Below are positions 50,501-62,349 of a stretch of DNA of 64,000 nucleotides, piece by piece. The notes under the pieces were generated by a model. It saw only the letters and a list, made by a program, of their open reading frames with translations, made no database searches and had not been told where the DNA came from. The translations under genes were made by a program, and so were the position numbers. Source of the DNA: Limanda limanda (lineage: Eukaryota; Chordata; Actinopteri; Pleuronectiformes; Pleuronectidae); NCBI RefSeq assembly GCF_963576545.1, contig NW_026870438.1, forward strand, positions 186,001 to 250,000, written 5' to 3'. Position 1 is the first letter of the stretch. Each line of letters opens with the position of its first letter.

Positions 50501-53500
50501 GGGATGAAAGCACATAGGAGAAAGAGATATTCTTGAATAACTTTTTTTGTGAAGGTCGGAGAGACTTGCAAGTAGGCTCTACCCCCACTAAATGGGGTAG
50601 CGCGCATCGATCGGTACCATCCTTGAGCTTCTCCGACTTTCGGAAGGGTTAGGGTTAGGGTTAGGGATGAAAGCACATAGGAGAAAGAGATATTCTTGAA
50701 TAACTTTTTTTGTGAAGGTCGGAGAGACTTGGAAAGTGGTTGCATCTGGACTAATTTGGGTCCTGCGGATCGATTGGTACCATCCCCGAGCTTGTACGAC
50801 CTTCGGAAGAGGTCGACCGACGAAATTCCCCCAAATCTGAGGAGATATTCTTGAATAACTTTTTTTGTGAAGGTCGGAGAGACTTGCAAGTAGGCTCTAC
50901 CCCCACTAAATGGGGTTGCGCGCATCGATCGGTACCATCCTTGAGCTTCTCCGACTTTCGGAAGGGTTAGGGTTAGGGTTAGGGATGAAAGCACATAGGA
51001 GAAAGAGATATTCTTGAATAACTTTTTTTGTGAAGGTCGGAGAGACTTGAAAAGTGGTTGCATCTGGACTAATTTGGGTCCTGCGGATCGATTGGTACCA
51101 TCCCCGAGCTTGTACGACCTTCGGAAGAGGTCGACCGACGAAATTCCCCCAAATCTGAGGAGATATTCTTGAATAACTTTTTTTGTGAAGGTCGGAGAGA
51201 CTTGCAAGTAGGCTCTACCCCCACTAAATGGGGTTGCGCGCATCGATCGGTACCATCCTTGAGCTTCTCCGACTTTCGGAAGGGTTAGGGTTAGGGATGA
51301 AAGCACATAGGAGAAAGAGATATTCTTGAATAACTTTTTTTGTGAAGGTCGGAGAGACTTGCAAGTAGGCTCTACCCCCACTAAATGGGGTAGCGCGCAT
51401 CGATCGGTACCATCCTTGAGCTTCTCCGACTTTCGGAAGGGTTAGGGTTAGGGTTAGGGATGAAAGCACATAGGAGAAAGAGATATTCTTGAATAACTTT
51501 TTTTGTGAAGGTCGGAGAGACTTGAAAAGTGGTTGCATCTGGACTAATTTGGGTCCTGCGGATCGATTGGTACCATCCCCGAGCTTGTACGACCTTCGGA
51601 AGAGGTCGACCGACGAAATTCCCCCAAATCTGAGGAGATATTCTTGAATAACTTTTTTTGTGAAGGTCGGAGAGACTTGCAAGTAGGCTCTACCCTCAAT
51701 AAATGGGGTTGCGCGCATCGATCGGTACCATCCTTGAGCTTCTCCGACTTTCGGAAGGGTTAGGGTTAGGGTTAGGGATGAAAGCACATAGGAGAAAGAG
51801 ATATTCTTGAATAACTTTTTTTGTGAAGGTCGGAGAGACTTGCAAGTAGGCTCTACTCCCACTAAATGGGGTAGCGCGCATCGATCGGTACCATCCTTGA
51901 GCTTCTCCGACTTTCGGAAGGGTTAGGGTTAGGGTTAGGGATGAAAGCACATAGGAGAAAGAGATATTCTTGAATAACTTTTTTTGTGAAGGTCGGAGAG
52001 ACTTGCAAGTAGGCTCTACCCCCACTAAATGGGGTAGCGCGCATCGATCGGTACCATCCTTGAGCTTCTCCGACTTTTGGAAGGGTTAGGGTTAGGGTTA
52101 GGGATGAAAGCACATAGGAGAAAGAGATATTCTTGAATAACTTTTTTTGTGAAGGTCGGAGAGACTTGCAAGTAGGCTCTACCCCCACTAAATGGGGTAG
52201 CGCGCATCGATCGGTACCATCCTTGAGCTTCTCCGACTTTCGGAAGGGTTAGGGTTAGGGTTAGGGATGAAAGCACATAGGAGAAAGAGATATTCTTGAA
52301 TAACTTTTTTTGTGAAGGTCGGAGAGACTTGAAAAGTGGTTGCATCTGGACTAATTTGGGTCCTGCGGATCGATTGGTACCATCCCCGAGCTTGTACGAC
52401 CTTCGTAAGAGGTCGACCGACGAAATTCCCCCAAATCTGAGGAGATATTCTTGAATAACTTTTTTTGTGAAGGTCGGAGAGACTTGCAAGTAGGCTCTAC
52501 CCCCACTAAATGGGGTTGCGCGCATCGATCGGTACCATCCTTGAGCTTCTCCGACTTTCGGAAGGGTTAGGGTTAGGGTTAGGGATGAAAGCACATAGGA
52601 GAAAGAGATATTCTTGAATAACTTTTTTTGTGAAGGTCGGAGAGACTTGCAAGTAGGCTCTACCCCCACTAAATGGGGTAGCGCGCATCGATCGGTACCA
52701 TCCTTGAGCTTCTCCGACTTTCGGAAGGGTTAGGGTTAGGGTTAGGGATGAAAGCACATAGGAGAAAGAGATATTCTTGAATAACTTTTTTTGTGAAGGT
52801 CGGAGAGACTTGGAAAGTGGTTGCATCTGGACTAATTTGGGTCCTGCGGATCGATTGGTACCATCCCCGAGCTTGTACGACCTTCGGAAGAGGTCGACCG
52901 ACGAAATTCCCCCAAATCTGAGGAGATATTCTTGAATAACTTTTTTTGTGAAGGTCGGAGAGACTTGCAAGTAGGCTCTACCCCCACTAAATGGGGTAGC
53001 GCGCATCGATCGGTACCATCCTTGAGCTTCTCCGACTTTCGGAAGGGTTAGGGTTAGGGTTAGGGATGAAAGCACATAGGAGAAAGAGATATTCTTGAAT
53101 AACTTTTTTTGTGAAGGTCGGAGAGACTTGCAAGTAGGCTCTACTCCCACTAAATGGGGTAGCGCGCATCGATCGGTACCATCCTTGAGCTTCTCCGACT
53201 TTCGGAAGGGTTAGGGTTAGGGTTAGGGATGAAAGCACATAGGAGAAAGAGATATTCTTGAATAACTTTTTTTGTGAAGGTCGGAGAGACTTGCAAGTAG
53301 GCTCTACCCCCACTAAATGGGGTAGCGCGCATCGATCGGTACCATCCTTGAGCTTCTCCGACTTTCGGAAGGGTTAGGGTTAGGGTTAGGGATGAAAGCA
53401 CGTAGGAGAAAGAGATATTCTTGAATAACTTTTTTTGTGAAGGTCGGAGAGACTTGAAAAGTGGTTGCATCTGGACTAATTTGGGTCCTGCGGATCGATT

Positions 53501-56500
53501 GGTACCATCTCCGAGCTTGTACGACCTTCGGAAGAGGTCGACCGACGAAATTCCCCCAAATCTGAGGAGATATTCTTGAATAACTTTTTTTGTGAAGGTC
53601 GGAGAGACTTGCAAGTAGGCTCTACCCCCACTAAATGGGGTTGCGCGCATCGATCGGTACCATCCTTGAGCTTTTCCGACTTTCGGAAGGGTTAGGGTTA
53701 GGGTTAGGGATGAAAGCACATAGGAGAAAGAGATATTCTTGAATAACTTTTTTTGTGAAGGTCGGAGAGACTTGCAAGTAGGCTCTACCCCCACTAAATG
53801 GGGTAGCGCGCATCGATTGGTACCATCCTTGAGCTTCTCCGACTTTCGGAAGGGTTAGGGTTAGGGTTAGGGATGAAAGCACATAGGAGAAAGAGATATT
53901 CTTGAATAACTTTTTTTGTGAAGGTCGGAGAGACTTGCAAGTAGGCTCTACCCCCACTAAATGGGGTAGCGCGCATCGATCGGTACCATCCTTGAGCTTC
54001 TCCGACTTTCGGAAGGGTTAGGGTTAGGGTTAGGGATGAAAGCACATAGGAGAAAGAGATATTCTTGAATAACTTTTTTTGTGAAGGTCGGAGAGACTTG
54101 GAAAGTGGTTGCATCTGGACTAATTTGGGTCCTGCGGATCGATTGGTACCATCCCCGAGCTTGTACGACCTTCGGAAGAGGTCGACCGACGAAATTCCCC
54201 CAAATCTGAGGAGATATTCTTGAATAACTTTTTTTGTGAAGGTCGGAGAGACTTGCAAGTAGGCTCTACCCCCACTAAATGGGGTAGCGCGCATCGATCG
54301 GTACCATCCTTGAGCTTCTCCGACTTTCGGAAGGGTTAGGGTTAGGGTTAGGGATGAAAGCACATAGGAGAAAGAGATATTCTTGAATAACTTTTTTTGT
54401 GAAGGTCGGAGAGACTTGCAAGTAGGCTCTACTCCCACTAAATGGGGTAGCGCGCATCGATCGGTACCATCCTTGAGCTTCTCCGACTTTCGGAAGGGTT
54501 AGGGTTAGGGTTAGGGATGAAAGCACATAGGAGAAAGAGATATTCTTGAATAACTTTTTTTGTGAAGGTCGGAGAGACTTGCAAGTAGGCTTTACCCCCA
54601 CTAAATGGGGTAGCGCGCATCGATCGGTACCATCCTTGAGCTTCTCCGACTTTCGGAAGGGTTAGGGTTAGGGTTAGGGATGAAAGCACGTAGGAGAAAG
54701 AGATATTCTTGAATAACTTTTTTTGTGAAGGTCGGAGAGACTTGAAAAGTGGTTGCATCTGGACTAATTTGGGTCCTGCGGATCGATTGGTACCATCCCC
54801 GAGCTTGTACGACCTTCGGAAGAGGTCGACCGACGAAATTCCCCCAAATCTGAGGAGATATTCTTGAATAACTTTTTTTGTGAAGGTCAGAGAGACTTGC
54901 AAGTAGGCTCTACCCCCACTAAATGGGGTTGCGCGCATCGATCGGTACCATCCTTGAGCTTTTCCGACTTTCGGAAGGGTTAGGGTTAGGGTTAGGGATG
55001 AAAGCACATAGGAGAAAGAGATATTCTTGAATAACTTTTTTTGTGAAGGTCGGAGAGACTTGCAAGTAGGCTCTACCCCCACTAAATGGGGTAACGCGCA
55101 TCGATTGGTACCATCCTTGAGCTTCTCCGACTTTCGGAAGGGTTAGGGTTAGGGTTAGGGATGAAAGCACATAGGAGAAAGAGATATTCTTGAATAACTT
55201 TTTTTGTGAAGGTCGGAGAGACTTGCAAGTAGGCTCTACCCCCACTAAATGGGGTAGCGCGCATCGATCGGTACCATCCTTGAGCTTCTCCGACTTTCGG
55301 AAGGGTTAGGGTTAGGGTTAGGGATGAAAGCACATAGGAGAAAGAAATATTCTTGAATAACTTTTTTTGTGAAGGTCGGAGAGACTTGGAAAGTAGTTGC
55401 ATCTGGACTAATTTGGGTCCTGCGGATCGATTGGTACCATCCCCGAGCTTGTACGACCTTCGGAAGAGGTCGACCGACGAAATTCCCCCAAATCTGAGGA
55501 GATATTCTTGAATAACTTTTTTTGTGAAGGTCGGAGAGACTTGCAAGTAGGCTCTACCCCCACTAAATGGGGTAGCGCGCATCGATCGGTACCATCCTTG
55601 AGCTTCTCCGACTTTCGGAAGGGTTAGGGTTAGGGTTAGGGATGAAAGCACATAGGAGAAAGAGATATTCTTGAATAACTTTTTTTGTGAAGGTCGGAGA
55701 GACTTGCAAGTAGGCTCTACCCCCACTAAATGGGGTAGCGCTCATCGATCGGTACCATCCTTGAGCTTCTCCGACTTTCGGAAGGGTTAGGGTTAGGGTT
55801 AGGGATGAAAGCACATAGGAGAAAGAGATATTCTTGAATAACTTTTTTTGTGAAGGTCGGAGAGACTTGGAAAGTGGTTGCATCTGGACTAATTTGGGTC
55901 CTGCTGATCGATTGGTACCATCCCCGAGCTTGTACGACCTTCGGAAGAGGTCGACCGACGAAATTCCCCCAAATCTGAGGAGATATTCTTGAATAACTTT
56001 TTTTGTGAAGGTCGGAGAGACTTGCAAGTAGGCTCTACCCCCACTAAATGGGGTTGCGCGCATCGATCGGTACCATCCTTGAGCTTCTCCGACTTTCGGA
56101 AGGGTTAGGGTTAGGGTTAGGGATGAAAGCACATAGGAGAAAGAGATATTCTTGAATAACTTTTTTTGTGAAGGTCGGAGAGACTTGCAAGTAGGCTCTA
56201 CCCCCACTAAATGGGATAGCGCGCATCGATCGGTACCATCCTTGAGCTTCTCCGACTTTCGGAAGGGTTAGGGTTAGGGTTAGGGATGAAAGCACATAGG
56301 AGAAAGAGATATTCTTGAATAACTTTTTTTGTGAAGGTCGGAGAGACTTGCAAGTAGGCTCTACCCCCACTAAATGGGGTAGCGCGCATCGATCGGTACC
56401 ATCCTTGAGCTTCTCCGACTTTCGGAAGGGTTAGGGTTAGGGTTAGGGATGAAAGCACATAGGAGAAAGAAATATTCTTGAATAACTTTTTTTGTGAAGG

Positions 56501-59500
56501 TCGGAGAGACTTGGAAAGTGGTTGCATCTGGACTAATTTGGGTCCTGCGGATCGATTGGTACACTCCCCGAGCTTGTACGACCTTCGGAAGAGGTCGACC
56601 GACGAAATTCCCCCAAATCTGAGGAGATATTCTTGAATAACTTTTTTTGTGAAGGTCGGAGAGACTTGCAAGTAGGCTCTACCCCCACTAAATGGGGTAG
56701 CGCGCATCGATCGGTACCATCCTTGAGCTTTTCCGACTTTCGGAAGGGTTAGGGTTAGGGATGAAAGCACATAGGAGAAAGAGATATTCTTGAATAACTT
56801 TTTTTGTGAAGGTCGGAGAGACTTGCAAGTAGGCTCTACCCCCACTAAATGGGGTAGCGCGCATCGATCGGTACCATCCTTGAGCTTCTCCGACTTTCGG
56901 AAGGGTTAGGGTTAGGGTTAGGGATGAAAGCACATAGGAGAAAGAGATATTCTTGAATAACTTTTTTTGTGAAGGTCGGAGAGACTTGGAAAGTGGTTGC
57001 ATCTGGACTAATTTGGGTCCTGCGGATCGATTGGTACCATCCCCGAGCTTGTACGACCTTCGGAAGAGGTCGACCGACGAAATTCCCCCAAATCTGAGGA
57101 GATATTCTTGAATAACTTTTTTTGTGAAGGTCGGAGAGACTTGCAAGTAGGCTCTACCCCCACTAAATGGGGTTGCGCGCATCGATCGGTACCATCCTTG
57201 AGCTTCTCCGACTTTCGGAAGGGTTAGGGTTAGGGTTAGGGATGAAAGCACATAGGAGAAAGAGATATTCTTGAATAACTTTTTTTGTGAAGGTCGGAGA
57301 GACTTGCAAGTAGGCTCTACCCCCACTAAATGGGGTAGCACGCATCGATCGGTACCATCCTTGAGCTTCTCCGACTTTCGGAAGGGTTAGGGTTAGGGTT
57401 AGGGATGAAAGCACATAGGAGAAAGAGATATTCTTGAATAACTTTTTTTGTGAAGGTCGGAGAGACTTGGAAAGTGGTTGCATCTGGACTAATTTGGGTC
57501 CTGCGGATCGATTGGTACCATCCCCGAGCTTGTACGACCTTCGGAAGAGGTCGACCGACGAAATTCCCCCAAATCTGAGGAGATATTCTTGAATAACTTT
57601 TTTTGTGAAGGTCGGAGAGACTTGCAAGTAGGCTCTACCCCCACTAAATGGGGTTGCGCGCATCGATCGGTACCATCCTTGAGCTTCTCCGACTTTCGGA
57701 AGGGTTAGGGTTAGGGTTAGGGATGAAAGCACATAGGAGAAAGAGATATTCTTGAATAACTTTTTTTGTGAAGGTCGGAGAGACTTGCAAGTAGGCTCTA
57801 CCCCCACTAAATGGGGTAGCACGCATCGATCGGTACCATCCTTGAGCTTCTCCGACTTTCGGAAGGGTTAGGGTTAGGGTTAGGGATGAAAGCACATAGG
57901 AGAAAGAGATATTCTTGAATAACTTTTTTTGTGAAGGTCGGAGAGACTTGGAAAGTGGTTGCATCTGGACTAATTTGGGTCCTGCGGATCGATTGGTACC
58001 ATCCCCGAGCTTGTACGACCTTCGAAAGAGGTCGACCGACGAAATTCCCCCAAATCTGAGGAGATATTCTTGAATAACTTTTTTTGTGAAGGTCGGAGAG
58101 ACTTGCAAGTAGGCTCTACCCCCACTAAATGGGGTTGCGCGCATCGATCGGTACCATCCTTGAGCTTCTCCGACTTTCGGAAGGGTTAGGGTTAGGGTTA
58201 GGGATGAAAGCACATAGGAGAAAGAGATATTCTTGAATAACTTTTTTTGTGAAGGTCGGAGAGACTTGGAAAGTGGTTGCATCTGGACTAATTTGGGTCC
58301 TGCGGATCGATTGGTACCATCCCCGAGCTTGTACGACCTTCGGAAGAGGTCGACCGACGAAATTCCCCCAAATCTGAGGAGATATTCTTGAATAACTTTT
58401 TTTGTGAAGGTCGGAGAGACTTGCAAGTAGGCTCTACCCCCACTAAATGGGGTTGCGCGCATCGATCGGTACCATCCTTGAGCTTCTCCGACTTTCGGAA
58501 GGGTTAGGGTTAGGGTTAGGGATGAAAGCACATAGGAGAAAGAGATATTCTTGAATAACTTTTTTTGTGAAGGTCGGAGAGACTTGCAAGTAGGCTCTAC
58601 CCCCACTAAATGGGGTTGCGCGCATCGATCGGTACCATCCTTGAGCTTCTCCGACTTTCGGAAGGGTTAGGGTTAGGGTTAGGGATGAAAGCACATAGGA
58701 GAAAGAGATATTCTTGAATAACTTTTTTTGTGAAGGTCGGAGAGACTTGCAAGTAGGCTCTACCCCCACTAAATGGGGTAGCACGCATCGATCGGTACCA
58801 TCCTTGAGCTTCTCCGACTTTCGGAAGGGTTAGGGTTAGGGTTAGGGATGAAAGCACATAGGAGAAAGAGATATTCTTGAATAACTTTTTTTGTGAAGGT
58901 CGGAGAGACTTGGAAAGTGGTTGCATCTGGACTAATTTGGGTCCTGCGGATCGATTGGTACCATCCCCGAGCTTGTACGACCTTCGAAAGAGGTCGACCG
59001 ACGAAATTCCCCCAAATCTGAGGAGATATTCTTGAATAACTTTTTTTGTGAAGGTCGGAGAGACTTGCAAGTAGGCTCTACCCCCACTAAATGGGGTTGC
59101 GCGCATCGATCGGTACCATCCTTGAGCTTCTCCGACTTTCGGAAGGGTTAGGGTTAGGGTTAGGGATGAAAGCACATAGGAGAAAGAGATATTCTTGAAT
59201 AACTTTTTTTGTGAAGGTCGGAGAGACTTGGAAAGTGGTTGCATCTGGACTAATTTGGGTCCTGCGGATCGATTGGTACCATCCCCGAGCTTGTACGACC
59301 TTCGGAAGAGGTCGACCGACGAAATTCCCCCAAATCTGAGGAGATATTCTTGAATAACTTTTTTTGTGAAGGTCGGAGAGACTTGCAAGTAGGCTCTACC
59401 CCCACTAAATGGGGTTGCGCGCATCGATCGGTACCATCCTTGAGCTTCTCCGACTTTCGGAAGGGTTAGGGTTAGGGTTAGGGATGAAAGCACATAGGAG

Positions 59501-59550
59501 AAAGAGATATTCTTGAATAACTTTTTTTGTGAAGGTCGGAGAGACTTGCA
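50300..59550 (+). repeat. 8,980-bp block, right copy
   Basis: This is the direct tandem duplicate of 41.3-50.57 kb. The match ends near 59.55 kb, where this side continues GGGGTTGCGC (about 59573) and the left partner reads GGGGTAGCGC (about 50593). Because the block length equals the offset, the copies abut, as expected of unequal crossover or rolling amplification of a whole block. Confidence 0.92.
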
Positions 59551-60503
59551 AGTAGGCTCTACCCCCACTAAATGGGGTTGCGCGCATCGATCGGTACCAT
59601 CCTTGAGCTTCTCCGACTTTCGGAAGGGTTAGGGTTAGGGTTAGGGATGAAAGCACATAGGAGAAAGAGATATTCTTGAATAACTTTTTTTGTGAAGGTC
59701 GGAGAGACTTGCAAGTAGGCTCTACCCCCACTAAATGGGGTAGCACGCATCGATCGGTACCATCCTTGAGCTTCTCCGACTTTCGGAAGGGTTAGGGTTA
59801 GGGTTAGGGATGAAAGCACATAGGAGAAAGAGATATTCTTGAATAACTTTTTTTGTGAAGGTCGGAGAGACTTGGAAAGTGGTTGCATCTGGACTAATTT
59901 GGGTCCTGCGGATCGATTGGTACCATCCCCGAGCTTGTACGACCTTCGGAAGAGGTCGACCGACGAAATTCCCCCAAATCTGAGGAGATATTCTTGAATA
60001 ACTTTTTTTGTGAAGGTCGGAGAGACTTGCAAGTAGGCTCTACCCCCACTAAATGGGGTTGCGCGCATCGATCGGTACCATCCTTGAGCTTCTCTGACTT
60101 TCGGAAGGGTTAGGGTTAGGGTTAGGGATGAAAGCACATAGGAGAAAGAGATATTCTTGAATAACTTTTTTTGTGAAGGTCGGAGAGACTTGCAAGTAGG
60201 CTCTACCCCCACTAAATGGGGTAGCACGCATCGATCGGTACCATCCTTGAGCTTCTCCGACTTTCGGAAGGGTTAGGGTTAGGGATGAAAGCACATAGGA
60301 GAAAGAGATATTCTTGAATAACTTTTTTTGTGAAGGTCGGAGAGACTTGGAAAGTGGTTGCATCTGGACTAATTTGGGTCCTGCGGATCGATTGGTACCA
60401 TCCCCGAGCTTGTACGACCTTCGAAAGAGGTCGACCGACGAAATTCCCCCAAATCTGAGGAGATATTCTTGAATAACTTTTTTTGTGAAGGTCGGAGAGA
60501 CTT

Positions 60504-61318
60504 GCAAGTAGGCTCTACCCCCACTAAATGGGGTTGCGCGCATCGATCGGTACCATCCTTGAGCTTCTCCGACTTTCGGAAGGGTTAGGGTTAGGGTTAG
60601 GGATGAAAGCACATAGGAGAAAGAGATATTCTTGAATAACTTTTTTTGTGAAGGTCGGAGAGACTTGCAAGTAGGCTCTACCCCCACTAAATGGGGTAGC
60701 GCGCATCGATCGGTACCATCCTTGAGCTTCTCCGACTTTCGGAAGGGTTAGGGTTAGGGTTAGGGATGAAAGCACATAGGAGAAAGAGATATTCTTGAAT
60801 AACTTTTTTTGTGAAGGTCGGAGAGACTTGCAAGTAGGCTCTACCCCCACTAAATGGGGTAGCGCGCATCGATCGGTACCATCCTTGAGCTTCTCCGACT
60901 TTCGGAAGGGTTAGGGTTAGGGTTAGGGATGAAAGCACATAGGAGAAAGAGATATTCTTGAATAACTTTTTTTGTGAAGGTCGGAGAGACTTGCAAGTAG
61001 GCTCTACCCCCACTAAATGGGGTAGCGCGCATCGATCGGTACCATCCTTGAGCTTCTCCGACTTTCGGAAGAGTTAGGGTTAGGGTTAGGGATGAAAGCA
61101 CATAGGAGAAAGAGATATTCTTGAATAACTTTTTTTGTGAAGGTCGGAGAGACTTGCAAGTAGGCTCTACCCCCACTAAATGGGGTAGCGCGCATCGATC
61201 GGTACCATCCTTGAGCTTCTCCGACTTTCGGAAGGGTTAGGGTTAGGGTTAGGGATGAAAGCACATAGGAGAAAGAGATATTCTTGAATAACTTTTTTTG
61301 TGAAGGTCGTAGAGACTT
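60504..61318 (+). repeat. Run of five A units (longest seen)
   Basis: A units start at 60504, 60667, 60830, 60993 and 61156, followed by B at 61319. Except for the first, which is A1, all carry GGGGTAGCGC, so the run probably grew by duplication of A2. One unit has GAAGAGTTAGGG (about 61068), which destroys the first GGG tract. Confidence 0.9.
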
Positions 61319-62349
61319 GGAAAGTGGTTGCATCTGGACTAATTTGGGTCCTGCGGATCGATTGGTACCATCCCCGAGCTTGTACGACCTTCGGAAGAGG
61401 TCGACCGACGAAATTCCCCCAAATCTGAGGAGATATTCTTGAATAACTTTTTTTGTGAAGGTCGGAGAGACTTGCAAGTAGGCTCTACCCCCACTAAATG
61501 GGGTAGCGCGCATCGATCGGAACCATCCTTGAGCTTCTCCGACTTTCGGAAGGGTTAGGGTTAGGGATGAAAGCACATAGGAGAAAGAGATATTCTTGAA
61601 TAACTTTTTTTGTGAAGGTCGGAGAGACTTGCAAGTAGGCTCTACCCCCACTAAATGGGGTAGCGCACATCGATCAGTACCATCCTTGAGCTTCTCCGAC
61701 TTTCGGAAGGGTTAGGGTTAGGGTTAGGGATGAAAGCACATAGGAGAAAGAGATATTCTTGAATAACTTTTTTTGTGAAGGTCGGAGAGACTTGGAAAGT
61801 GGTTGCATCTGGACTAATTTGGGTCCTGCGGATCGATTGGTACCATCCCCGAGCTTGTACAACCTTCGGAAGAGGTCGACCGACGAAATTCCCCCAAATC
61901 TCAGGAGATATTCTTGAATAACTTTTTTTGTGAAGGTCGGAGAGACTTGCAAGTAGGCTTTACCCCCACTAAATGGGGTTGCGCGCATCGATCGGTACCA
62001 TCCTTGAGCTTCTCCGACTTTCGGAAGGGTTAGGGTTAGGGTTAGGGATGAAAGCACATAGGAGAAAGAGATATTCTTGAATAACTTTTTTTGTGAAGGT
62101 CGGAGAGACTTGCAAGTAGGCTCTACCCCCACTAAATGGGGTTGCGCGCATCGATCGGTACCATCCTTGAGCTTCTCCGACTTTCGGAAGGGTTAGGGTT
62201 AGGGTTAGGGATGAAAGCACATAGGAGAAAGAGATATTCTTGAATAACTTTTTTTGTGAAGGTCGGAGAGACTTGCAAGTAGGCTCTACCCCCACTAAAT
62301 GGGGTAGCGCACATCGATCAGTACCATCCTTGAGCTTCTCCGACTTTCG

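Larger units (their letters stand above)
41300..50570 (+). repeat. 8,980-bp block, left copy
   Basis: This block matches the sequence 8,980 bp to the right without any length difference. Rare variants repeated at the exact offset are ACCCTCAAT (42712/51692), TTCGTAAGA (43422/52402), ACACTCCCC (47581/56561), CTGCTGATCG (46921/55901) and TTCGAAAG (49041/58021). I saw no difference between the copies at the positions compared. The left border lies between the T9 tail at 41244 and about 41430. Confidence 0.92.

Noticed and set aside
60504..61318. Terminal telomere
   Set aside because: TTAGGG never exceeds about three units in a row, and is always followed by the same non-telomeric core and tail.
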